DNA from: Spirochaetaceae bacterium
Lineage (GTDB): Bacteria; Spirochaetota; Spirochaetia; Treponematales; Breznakiellaceae
Assembly (NCBI GenBank): GCA_031284295.1
Contig: JAITAE010000132.1
Location: 1 to 6,809 of the forward strand
Reading direction: 5' to 3'
DNA length: 6,809 nt
The position numbers and the translations under genes are program-made. Below the pieces are notes generated by a model. The model ran no database searches, was not told the DNA's origin, and saw nothing but the letters and a program-made list of their open reading frames with translations. The number at the start of each line of letters is the position of its first letter. The first letter of the stretch is position 1. Shown piece after piece: positions 1 through 6,337 of the stretch.

Positions 1-1
1 G

Positions 2-1948
2 TCATTGAGCGGCAAACAGACTCGCGTCCGTGTGCGGCAGGAAACAGGCGGCTACGAACTCATCCATGTAGGATGGGTGGGAGGACAGCTCAAGGTAGGT
101 CATCGCGCCCGCGCAGGCAGCTACCTGTCCGGCAGCCCGCTCCGAGACCAGCATCCCGTAAGCGCCGGAAAGCGACGTGTTGCCGATGTAGTGGAATTTT
201 TCAAGGGGCAGGTTGGGGAACATTCCGATCAGGATCGCGTGCTTTATATCTATACCGCTGCCTATGCCGCCCGCGACATACACATCGTCTATCGCCTCCT
301 GCGGCATATCCACGATTGCCAGCATCGTCCGTATCGCGGAAAAGATAGCTCCCTTTGCCCGTATAAAGTTGTCGATGTCAACCTCTGACAGAACGATGTC
401 TTTGCCGCTCGCGCTGTCCGCCGCAAATGCCACGATATAAGCCTGTCCGCCGTACTCGTCCTTTACTATACGTTTTCCCGCAACATTGAACTTGCCCTTC
501 GCGTTGATGATGCCGCATTGGAAAAGCTCGCCTATTATGTCGATAAGGCCGGAACCGCAGAGGCCCGCCGGCTTCTCACCCGCTTCCCCTATCACGCTGA
601 GTTTTGGCTCCATCGTGTCCTTGTCTATGCTACAGGCCTCCACCGCGCCGTTTGTCGCCCGCATACCGCAGCTTATCTCGCCGCCCTCGAAGGCCGGCCC
701 GGCTGAACAGGCGCAGGACATCAGGAATTCTTTGCCGCCGAATACCAGTTCGCCGTTTGTTCCCAAGTCTATAAACAACGACATCGTGTCCTTGTCGTAG
801 ATCATTGATGAGAATACGCCCGCCGTGATGTCGCCGCCCACATAGGAGCCTACCGACGGGGCAAGCAGCACTTGGGCCTCCGGGTTGAGCGGCAGCCCCA
901 AGCTGCCGGCGCCGAGCGCGTCCGTTTTGAAGAAGGCTGGGATGTAAGGCTCAAGCCGGATGAACTCGCCCGGTACGCCCATCACAAGGTGCGTCATCGT
1001 CGTGTTGCCGGCAATGGCGGCGCGGTAAATTTGCTCCGTCCCTATTCCCGCGCCGAGGCACAGGCGCCTGATAAGCGGCGCAAGGCATTCGTTTATTACC
1101 GCGTTTCGCAGGCGCTCAAGTCCGCCCGGTTTCGTGCTTTCGATGATGCGGTTTATCACGTCCGCGCCGTATCTTATCTGCGCGTTGCCGCCGGAGGCCG
1201 CCGTAACGGGATCGCCTGTCTCAAGGTTCACTAGCAGCATGGAGATGGTCGTTGTCCCTATGTCTATCGCCAGCCCGTAAAGCGGACAGTCTTTCGAGGC
1301 GGGGAGTACATCAAGCACGGTAATTCCGCCGTCATCCCCCTCGCGGCGCGTAACGCAGGTTACGCCGAAGCTGTCCGCCGCGCCGGATCTCAGGGACAGG
1401 GGCAGGCGGCGCAGCGCGTTGAGGCTGAACTTTACCCGCGAAGCTCCCGTCTTACCGGCAAGCTCCGCCTCGACGCGCTCGCGGTCGGCGAGCGCGTCTT
1501 CCAGAGAGGGCGCGGTTAGCTCGACGTTTACTTTTTCGAGGCCGTGGTCGCCGTCAAAGCCCAATTCTTTCAACGCGGCGCGGAAGCTGCCGAACGCGGC
1601 TGCCTCGCGCGCGCCCGAAAAGTCTGTTACTCGTATCCGGCTTTGGAAGGCCTGGGCGGAAGCGGGCAGGAACAGTTCAATATCCGAGGCGGGTTTGATG
1701 CCGCAAGCCAGCCGCCAGCCTTCTGCCGTGTCCACGTCCGTGATATGTGGTGTCTTTCCGCCTGAAACTTCGCCTGACACCAGTTTTATCCTGCACTTGC
1801 CGCAGGTTCCGTTGCCGCCGCACGGAGCGTCTATCACAACGCCGGCGCGTTTGGCTATGTCCAGCGCCGTTTCGTTTGACAATCCTGTAACCGATACAGG
1901 ATCTCCGCCTTCTACTTTGAAATTGATTGTGTATTCCGATTTTCCCAT
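2..1948 (-). CDS. RACo-type corrinoid activation protein (2Fe-2S ferredoxin + ASKHA ATPase, DUF4445 family)
   Basis: Seen: 648 residues. An N-terminal plant-type ferredoxin domain (about 5-100) has Cys43, Cys49 and Cys52 in CGGNGTCGKC plus Cys82, the C-X5-C-X2-C...C pattern of a [2Fe-2S] cluster. A linker (about 100-220) leads into an ASKHA ATPase fold: phosphate-1 loop DIGTTT (229-234), AGNTTM (313-318), phosphate-2 DLGTNGE (394-400), AGPAFEGG (416-423), GLCGSGLID (462-470), adenosine motif VYVAGGIGSGID (557-568) and IGNTSLSGA (588-596). Known for the family: it uses ATP to drive one-electron reduction of inactive Co(II) corrinoid proteins to Co(I), rescuing corrinoid-dependent methyltransferases in the cytoplasm. 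The [2Fe-2S] N-terminus fits RACo rather than RamA, which carries [4Fe-4S] clusters. The ATG at 1948 is preceded by GGGGG (1953-1957) four bases upstream. The stop TGA (2-4) is in the window, so the gene is complete. Its methyltransferase partners would have to lie further left or elsewhere. Confidence 0.93.
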   Translation of the reverse strand: MGKSEYTINFKVEGGDPVSVTGLSNETALDIAKRAGVVIDAPCGGNGTCGKCRIKLVSGEVSGGKTPHITDVDTAEGWRLACGIKPASDIELFLPASAQAFQSRIRVTDFSGAREAAAFGSFRAALKELGFDGDHGLEKVNVELTAPSLEDALADRERVEAELAGKTGASRVKFSLNALRRLPLSLRSGAADSFGVTCVTRREGDDGGITVLDVLPASKDCPLYGLAIDIGTTTISMLLVNLETGDPVTAASGGNAQIRYGADVINRIIESTKPGGLERLRNAVINECLAPLIRRLCLGAGIGTEQIYRAAIAGNTTMTHLVMGVPGEFIRLEPYIPAFFKTDALGAGSLGLPLNPEAQVLLAPSVGSYVGGDITAGVFSSMIYDKDTMSLFIDLGTNGELVFGGKEFLMSCACSAGPAFEGGEISCGMRATNGAVEACSIDKDTMEPKLSVIGEAGEKPAGLCGSGLIDIIGELFQCGIINAKGKFNVAGKRIVKDEYGGQAYIVAFAADSASGKDIVLSEVDIDNFIRAKGAIFSAIRTMLAIVDMPQEAIDDVYVAGGIGSGIDIKHAILIGMFPNLPLEKFHYIGNTSLSGAYGMLVSERAAGQVAACAGAMTYLELSSHPSYMDEFVAACFLPHTDASLFAAQ

Positions 1949-2008
1949 TATTCCCCCATTAAATGTATGGCCGTTTGCAGATGCTTTAACAAAACGTAAG
2001 CAGAAATA

Positions 2009-2037
2009 ATTAAACTATTTTCTCCAAAAAAAGTCAA
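2009..2037 (-). promoter_or_regulatory. Sigma-70-like promoter for the RACo-type gene
   Basis: On the minus strand TTGACT (2032-2037) is followed after 17 bases by TTTAAT (2009-2014), five of six matches to each consensus hexamer at the ideal spacing. Transcription would start near 2002, leaving an untranslated leader of about 55 bases before the ATG at 1948. The leader shows no cobalamin-riboswitch-like conserved box by eye, so corrinoid control is not evident. This is prediction from sequence only. Confidence 0.55.
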
Positions 2038-2040
2038 GCC

Positions 2041-2064
2041 CCGCCAGCCCCGCCAGCCCGCCAG
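2041..2064. repeat. GC-rich 9-bp direct repeats (CCGCCAGCC, about 2.7 copies)
   Basis: CCGCCAGCC occurs at 2041-2049 and 2050-2058, followed by a partial CGCCAG (2059-2064). A further GCCAGCCC lies near 2092-2099. On the minus strand this is a G-rich stretch with runs of three or four G separated by CTGGC, immediately upstream of the -35 box of the RACo promoter. It could be a slipped-strand repeat or a G-rich structure; no function can be assigned. Confidence 0.5.
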
Positions 2065-2109
2065 TGGATTTTGCATACGCGGGTATCCCTGCCAGCCCAA
2101 TAAGCGCTT

Positions 2110-2168
2110 TTAGGGCAACGCTGATTAACTTGAGGCCGTGCCAACGTAATTGGCGTCAGCGGCCCTAA
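2110..2168. repeat. Composite inverted repeat / strong stem-loop
   Basis: TTAGGGC (2110-2116) pairs with GCCCTAA (2162-2168). CGCTGA (2119-2124) pairs with TCAGCG (2156-2161), leaving a two-base AA bulge on one side. Inside, GCCAA (2140-2144) pairs with TTGGC (2150-2154) around a 5-base loop. Together this is a 13-bp outer stem with a nested hairpin. No T-run follows on either strand, so it is not a classical intrinsic terminator. It covers the stop codon of the adjacent minus-strand remnant. It may be a REP-like element, a structured RNA or a small element end; the sequence does not decide. Confidence 0.5.
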
Positions 2169-2383
2169 GCTTGTTGCGGGATAGTATAATTGATGTATGA
2201 CTCTGTTTTATCTATTTCATTAATTATTACTATTCCACCGGCCCTGTACAGAGCGTAGCCGCTGCCGCTGTTGGTATTTTTGTTTTCATTATTATCAACG
2301 CCATATACTTTAGTGTTACCGCTCATTTCAAAACTTGTGCCGGATGTTTCAAGGTATACGCCGCCGCCCCGGCCCGGTAACGG
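2165..2383 (-). pseudogene. Remnant of a glycine-rich repetitive surface/adhesin-type protein
   Basis: The minus strand is open for 72 codons between TAA (2384-2386) and TAG (2165-2167). It has no plausible start near its beginning: the only ATG is internal, at codon 20. The translation contains GRGGGVYLETSGTSFEMSGN near the front and then a Gly/Asn/Ser-rich stretch with GSGYALYRAGG. From memory, GGGVY...F.MSGN-type units are typical of long secreted or surface repeat proteins in gut treponemes and some Bacteroidetes. I therefore infer a decayed or recombination-trimmed C-terminal fragment. It has no start, no ribosome site and a length far below such families, and it sits between two divergently transcribed genes. 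It could instead be a chance open frame, but the motif is specific enough that I favour a remnant. Confidence 0.5.
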
Positions 2384-2402
2384 TTACACGGTTGCGGGCG
2401 GC

Positions 2403-2432
2403 TTGACTTTTAGGAAGTATTTTTAATACGAT
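2403..2432 (+). promoter_or_regulatory. Possible weak promoter for cheR-cheB
   Basis: TTGACT (2403-2408) is followed after 18 bases by TACGAT (2427-2432), a four-of-six match to the -10 box. The predicted start of transcription would fall almost on the cheR ATG (2439), giving a leaderless or near-leaderless message. That would fit the lack of a correctly spaced ribosome site: the only AGGAAG is at 2412-2417, about 21 bases from the ATG. The promoter may equally lie further upstream, so this call is tentative. Confidence 0.25.
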
Positions 2433-2438
2433 TATTCG

Positions 2439-3260
2439 ATGGCTGATATTTTATTTTTATCGGATAGCGAATTTGAAGCGTACCGTAAACTTATATACAC
2501 GGAAAGCGGTATACATTTTACGCAGACAAACCGGTCAATACTGGAGGGGCGCCTGAAAGAATGTCTGCGGCAAAGCGGTATGCAGACTGTAAAGGATTAT
2601 CTGGATAAAATAAGCGGCAATAAAGACGAAATGAAGATGTTCCTTGACGCGATAACTACGAATCTTACCCGCTTTTTCCGCAATCAGCCGCATTTTGACG
2701 CGATGGAATACTTCGTGCTGCCGGAAATAATCGCGTTGAAGAAGCCGGCGGGGGATTTTTCCGTTAGGATTTGGAGCGCGGGCTGTTCTACCGGAGAAGA
2801 ACCTTATACTATTGCCATGCTTTTAAGCGAAAAGTTGCCGATCAACTTCAAATTCGAGATTGTCGCCAGCGATTTAAGTTTGAAATGTCTGATAACAGCA
2901 AAAGAAGGGTTTTACGACAAAACCCGTGTCGTGGGCATACCGGACTCCTACCTGAAAAAATATTTTGATCAGAATGAAAGCGGCTACAGGGTAAAAGATG
3001 TTCTCAAAGCAAGGATACGTTTTGACTATCATAACCTTAAAAACGCCTCGCCATGGAAAAATTTTGACATTGTATTTTGCCGTAACGTGCTTATCTATTT
3101 TGATGAAGCCGCGCAGACTGCCGTTGTGAATCATTTTTGGGATTCCATGACGGCAAAGTCATTCCTTTACATTGGACATTCGGAGTCTCTTTTCGGTATG
3201 AATACAAAGTTTGAATTTGTTAAAACCAAGTGGACGACACTGTATAAAAAATGGCTGTAA
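2439..3260 (+). CDS. cheR: Chemotaxis protein methyltransferase CheR
   Basis: Seen: 273 residues, the usual CheR length. A helical N-terminal domain (about 5-85) carries the family signature NLTRFFRNQPHF (75-86), containing the conserved FFR. The SAM-binding domain shows motif I SAGCSTGEEPYTIAM (113-127), the ribose-binding acidic residue in ASD (Asp145), FDIVFCRNVLIYFD (209-222) and GHSESL (246-251). Known role: it transfers methyl groups from S-adenosylmethionine to glutamates of methyl-accepting chemoreceptors at the membrane, setting adaptation. The ATG at 2439 is the first start after an in-frame TAA at 2424-2426 and has no good Shine-Dalgarno sequence. cheB follows after 10 bases, so the two are co-transcribed. 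No tetratricopeptide extension is present. The identification is firm; the exact start is less so because of the missing ribosome site. Confidence 0.95.
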   Translation: MADILFLSDSEFEAYRKLIYTESGIHFTQTNRSILEGRLKECLRQSGMQTVKDYLDKISGNKDEMKMFLDAITTNLTRFFRNQPHFDAMEYFVLPEIIALKKPAGDFSVRIWSAGCSTGEEPYTIAMLLSEKLPINFKFEIVASDLSLKCLITAKEGFYDKTRVVGIPDSYLKKYFDQNESGYRVKDVLKARIRFDYHNLKNASPWKNFDIVFCRNVLIYFDEAAQTAVVNHFWDSMTAKSFLYIGHSESLFGMNTKFEFVKTKWTTLYKKWL

Positions 3261-3264
3261 GGAG
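3261..3264 (+). promoter_or_regulatory. Ribosome binding site that fixes the cheB start
   Basis: GGAG directly follows the cheR TAA (3258-3260) and lies six bases before the ATG at 3271. It supports the ATG over a TTG 60 bases upstream inside cheR, and suggests that translation of cheB is coupled to termination on cheR. Confidence 0.8.
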
Positions 3265-3270
3265 CAAATT

Positions 3271-4434
3271 ATGGATGACATCTCGGTATTGGTTGTAGAT
3301 GACTCCGCGCTTATGCGAAACCTGATAAGCAAGATGATTCAGGCAACGGAGGGGCTTTCCGTTGTTGATACCGCAATGAACGGAAAATTCGCGCTTGAAA
3401 AAATAGAAAAATATGACCCGGATGTGATTGTTCTGGATCTGGAGATGCCGGAAATGAACGGTATCGAATTTCTGCGTGAGCGCAGGAAACGCGGCATCCG
3501 TATACCGGTTATTATACTGTCGTCCATTGCGGAAAAGGGCGCCGCCGTTACAATGGAAGCTTTGAGCCTCGGTGCAAGCGATTTTGTTCAAAAGCCGTCC
3601 GGCTCCATATCCGTGGATATAGCGACGGTAAAGGACAGAGTTTCCGAACTGCTGCTTGCTTACGGCGGCAAGTACCGCCGTTTTAACAAAAGAACTCCAG
3701 CGCCCGACATATCAGCGGGTATAGGACTGGCGGCGGCAAAAACTCAGACTTTACGGAAGCCAGGCGTTGCATCGCCGTTCACATTTACATCCGATTTTGT
3801 ACTCAATGCCCGCGCGTCCGCTCAAAAAATTAAGCCTATCCGTTCTACCGGCAAGATAGATGTTGTCGCAATAGGTATATCGACGGGCGGCCCCGAAGCG
3901 CTGCGGGCTGTCTTTTCCAGCCTGGACGCCGACTTAAAAGTGCCGATACTCGTTGTTCAGCATATGCCGCCCGGTTTTACCCATGAGTTCGCGGTCAGCC
4001 TCAATAAGATATGCCCGCTTGATGTAAAAGAGGCGGAAGAAGAGGACGAGGTGATACCGGGCCGTATCCTTATCGCGCAGGGCGACAAGCATCTTGAGGT
4101 AGCGCGCGCGGGAACCAGAATCATCGTAAACCTTTCCAAATCGCCGCAGGTAAGCGGACACCGTCCCTCGGCGGATGTTCTATTTGCGTCCGTAGCGGTC
4201 GTGTACACAAATCATGCGCTGGGCGTGATTATGACCGGCATGGGCAAGGACGGCGCCCAGCAGCTTGGCAACATTTACCGTGAGGGTGGACTTACGATAG
4301 GCCAGGACGAAAACTCGGCCGTTGTCTACGGGATGCCGCGTGTCGCCTACGAGCTGGGGCACGTGATGGAACAGGTATCGCTTGAAAATATGGGCAAACG
4401 TATCAGCGCCATAGCAAAGACTTCCCGCCTCTAA
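3271..4434 (+). CDS. cheB: Chemotaxis response regulator protein-glutamate methylesterase CheB
   Basis: Seen: 387 residues from the ATG at 3271. A receiver domain (about 4-125) has the acidic pair Asp10-Asp11, phospho-acceptor Asp56 in VIVLDLEMPEMNG, Ser84-Ser85 and the conserved Lys108 in QKPSG. A linker of about 60 residues (133-193), longer than in enteric CheB, leads to the methylesterase domain (about 195-385). Its catalytic triad is visible as Ser204 (GISTGGPEA), His231 (QHMPPGFT) and Asp327 (MTGMGKDGA). Known role: when phosphorylated by the kinase CheA it removes methyl groups from chemoreceptors and deamidates receptor glutamines, opposing CheR. The upstream TTG at 3211 would add 20 residues overlapping cheR, without a ribosome site and ahead of the natural receiver-domain start. 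All catalytic residues are present, so the enzyme is expected to be active. Confidence 0.96.
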   Translation: MDDISVLVVDDSALMRNLISKMIQATEGLSVVDTAMNGKFALEKIEKYDPDVIVLDLEMPEMNGIEFLRERRKRGIRIPVIILSSIAEKGAAVTMEALSLGASDFVQKPSGSISVDIATVKDRVSELLLAYGGKYRRFNKRTPAPDISAGIGLAAAKTQTLRKPGVASPFTFTSDFVLNARASAQKIKPIRSTGKIDVVAIGISTGGPEALRAVFSSLDADLKVPILVVQHMPPGFTHEFAVSLNKICPLDVKEAEEEDEVIPGRILIAQGDKHLEVARAGTRIIVNLSKSPQVSGHRPSADVLFASVAVVYTNHALGVIMTGMGKDGAQQLGNIYREGGLTIGQDENSAVVYGMPRVAYELGHVMEQVSLENMGKRISAIAKTSRL

Positions 4435-4444
4435 TATATGGCCT

Positions 4445-4458
4445 GGGGGGGGGGGGGG
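4445..4458. repeat. Poly-G homopolymer, 14 bases
   Basis: Fourteen consecutive G on the plus strand sit in the short gap between the convergent ends of cheB (stop 4432-4434) and the tetR-type gene (stop 4460-4462). Tracts this long are prone to slippage. Because both stop codons lie outside the tract, length changes would not shift either reading frame. No terminator hairpin accompanies it. Confidence 0.95.
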
Positions 4459-4459
4459 C

Positions 4460-5062
4460 TCACCGAGGATGGACGGCAAGCTGCTGCACGGCCAACGCGG
4501 CGACATCTTTGAGGGCGGCGACAGATTGCTTTTTGAGGACGGTCAGACGGAATATAGCCGCCTCTATGATGCTGTACAGCAAATCGTCCACCACACGGAC
4601 ATTTACATTTTGCAGTTCCCCCGAACGTATCCCGTCTATTACCATCGACGCGAGTATATGCCTCACCTTGACTGTACGCCTGCGCACACGGTAGTCGGCA
4701 TCGTTTTTGCCGGTTTGAATGTGCGACAAAAGATCGTATACAATAGATATCAGCTTCCGGTTTTCTTCAAAACGGTCAATTATCAATGTAATTACCCGCG
4801 TCAATTTTTCAACACAGTTTAGATTTTTATTTTTCCGTACCATGACAAGATCGTTTTCGACGATAGACAGTAATTGTTTGATGCTGAAATTAAAAATTTC
4901 ACGTTTGTTACTGAAATACGTGTACAGAATCGTCCGCGTTATTCCGGCGTGATCGGCTATTTTTTGAAAAGTGGTATTCTCGAAACCTTCCTCAACGAAA
5001 ACATCAAGCGCTTTTGCAAGAATCTCCGCCCGCCGCTTTTCATGCTGAACTATTTTTGACAT
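4460..5062 (-). CDS. TetR/AcrR-family transcriptional regulator
   Basis: Seen: 200 residues, the normal size. The N-terminal TetR DNA-binding domain spans about 10-58: helix 1 with RAEILAKALDVFVEEGFENT (11-30), then the helix-turn-helix TTFQKIADHAGITRTILYTY (30-49) followed by FSNKREI (50-56), a clear family signature. The remaining all-helical part (about 60-195) is the ligand-binding and dimerisation domain; its variable sequence does not identify the effector. Known role: usually a dimeric repressor released from a palindromic operator by a small molecule. The ATG (5060-5062) follows the stop of the upstream methyltransferase gene after only three bases, and the putative ribosome site is weak. 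Translation is therefore probably coupled and the two genes form one operon. I infer possible autoregulation through the 25-bp palindrome at 6477-6501, but no direct evidence exists. Confidence 0.93.
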   Translation of the reverse strand: MSKIVQHEKRRAEILAKALDVFVEEGFENTTFQKIADHAGITRTILYTYFSNKREIFNFSIKQLLSIVENDLVMVRKNKNLNCVEKLTRVITLIIDRFEENRKLISIVYDLLSHIQTGKNDADYRVRRRTVKVRHILASMVIDGIRSGELQNVNVRVVDDLLYSIIEAAIFRLTVLKKQSVAALKDVAALAVQQLAVHPR

Positions 5063-5065
5063 AGA

Positions 5066-6337
5066 TTACCAGGTATATACTTTAGCGACGCTGATTTTTT
5101 TTGCATTCACCGCGTTTCTTTCCCCTATGTTTCCGGGCCGCTTTGCATTTTTTCCCCGCGCGTCCGTGCTGTCGTATTCGTAAAAGTATGTTTCCAGAGC
5201 GCCGGAAGTAATTTTTTTACAGCGGTCCGCGTTTGCGCCAAAAAATGATTCAAAACCGGCGTGTGCGCTCAGTATGTTTATCTTCCATGACGGAAAGTTG
5301 TCTCTTAATACATTCATGCCCCGGTACAGTGCTTCGGCGTTTTCCTTGTCCAGCAGGCGTATGCCGTAGGGCGGGTTTGTGATAACAAAGCCGCCCGGAA
5401 ACGGCGCCTTAGCCTCTTCCATTGGCCTGCGCCACAGCTTGGGCAGGCAGGCGGGACGCGGGCCCCCGTAAGTATTTTTACCGCCGCGTACAATGTCCAG
5501 GGCCCGGTCCAGGTTTGCCTTTGCCGTTTCAACTGTTTCGGCATCTCTGTCGCTGCCAAAAATTTGTACAGTCCTGGACAGGTCTATCCTTTCAAACAGT
5601 GTACGCCGTACATCGTTTTCTATCGCGGCATCCGCAAGGGACAGCGCGGAAACCGCGAAACCGCGTCCCAGTCCGGGAGCCGCGTCCCACGCATAGAGAG
5701 CCGCCTCGATGACTATCGTACCGGAACCGCAGAACGGGTCGTACAGCGGATACTTACGCTTCCAGAGCGCCTGCAGCAGCAGGGCGGCGGCTGTACTTTC
5801 GCGCAACGGCGCCGTACCGCCCTCCAGCCGGTAGCCGCGCTTAAAAAGCGGTTTTCCGCAAAGGTCGAGCAGTATTTGAACCCGGTCCTTCTCGACATGC
5901 ACGCGCAGGCAGGCCCCGGGGCCCGCCCGCGGCAGGCTGATCTGATGGTAACGTTCGCAAAGTCTGCTGGCCGCGGCCTTGTGTACCACAGCCTGTATAC
6001 TTGTTTCAGCCGCAAGCCGCGAATGGTTTGACCGCACCTTGTCAACGGTGAGCCCTACGCCTTTCGGTATGTAATCTTCCCAGGCAACGGAACGCGCCCC
6101 GTCAAAGAGCCCGTCAAAGTCACAGGCGGGAAACGAAGCGGCCTCAAGCAAAAGCCTGTCCACCGTGCGAAGGGAAAACAGCGCGTAGTACAGGCCCGTC
6201 AAACCGGTTTCAAACCGGACTTTGCCAAAGCCGGAATCGATGATTCTAAAACCGCCCGGAGAATATTCGGCGAGCTTTCTAATTTCGTTGGCAACAAGTT
6301 TTTCGAATCCGCCGGAACACAACGCAACCAAAATCAT
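5066..6337 (-). CDS. THUMP-domain class I SAM-dependent RNA methyltransferase (RlmL/YpsC-like, 23S rRNA m2G type)
   Basis: Seen: 423 residues. The N-terminus MILVALCSGGFEKLVANEI matches the characteristic beginning of this family. A THUMP-type RNA-binding region follows (about 45-160), with the RVHVEKDRVQILLDLCG segment (145-161) and FKRGYR (165-170) before the catalytic domain. The Rossmann methyltransferase domain shows DPFCGSGTIVIEAA (200-213), GSDRDAETVETAKAN (261-275) and the target-base motif NPPYG (321-325). Known for the family: N2-methylation of guanine in 23S rRNA. The enteric homologue is fused to a second methyltransferase that is absent here, so this matches the stand-alone form. 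The C-terminus carries a basic tail of about 30 residues (393-423). No Shine-Dalgarno precedes the ATG at 6337, but a small open frame ends nine bases before it, so coupled translation is possible. The exact guanine modified cannot be read from sequence. Confidence 0.92.
   Translation of the reverse strand: MILVALCSGGFEKLVANEIRKLAEYSPGGFRIIDSGFGKVRFETGLTGLYYALFSLRTVDRLLLEAASFPACDFDGLFDGARSVAWEDYIPKGVGLTVDKVRSNHSRLAAETSIQAVVHKAAASRLCERYHQISLPRAGPGACLRVHVEKDRVQILLDLCGKPLFKRGYRLEGGTAPLRESTAAALLLQALWKRKYPLYDPFCGSGTIVIEAALYAWDAAPGLGRGFAVSALSLADAAIENDVRRTLFERIDLSRTVQIFGSDRDAETVETAKANLDRALDIVRGGKNTYGGPRPACLPKLWRRPMEEAKAPFPGGFVITNPPYGIRLLDKENAEALYRGMNVLRDNFPSWKINILSAHAGFESFFGANADRCKKITSGALETYFYEYDSTDARGKNAKRPGNIGERNAVNAKKISVAKVYTW

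Larger units (their letters stand above)
1949..2438. other. 490-bp divergent spacer between the RACo-type gene and cheR
   Basis: This stretch holds no intact gene. From left to right it contains the RACo leader and promoter, GC-rich direct repeats, a composite stem-loop, the surface-protein remnant, and the region just before cheR. The string GGCTTGACTTTT occurs at both ends in inverted orientation: minus strand at 2029-2040, plus strand at about 2400-2411. I see no tRNA, riboswitch or transposase fragment here. Confidence 0.6.

Noticed and set aside
5..1765. Several plus-strand open frames antisense to the RACo-type gene
   Set aside because: They are shadows of a high-GC gene with a complete, motif-rich minus-strand product; none shows a recognisable domain.
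1949..2008. Cobalamin riboswitch in the leader of the RACo-type gene
   Set aside because: The leader is only about 55 bases and shows no B12-box-like sequence or extended pairing.
3211..3270. TTG start that would extend CheB by 20 residues into cheR
   Set aside because: It has no ribosome site and precedes the natural receiver-domain start; the ATG at 3271 has GGAG at ideal spacing.
4435..4459. Bidirectional terminator between cheB and the tetR-type gene
   Set aside because: The 25-base gap is mostly poly-G and cannot form a convincing hairpin followed by a T-run.
4180..4506. Minus-strand open frame crossing the poly-G tract
   Set aside because: It encodes a Pro run from the homopolymer and otherwise lies antisense to cheB, with no domain and no support.
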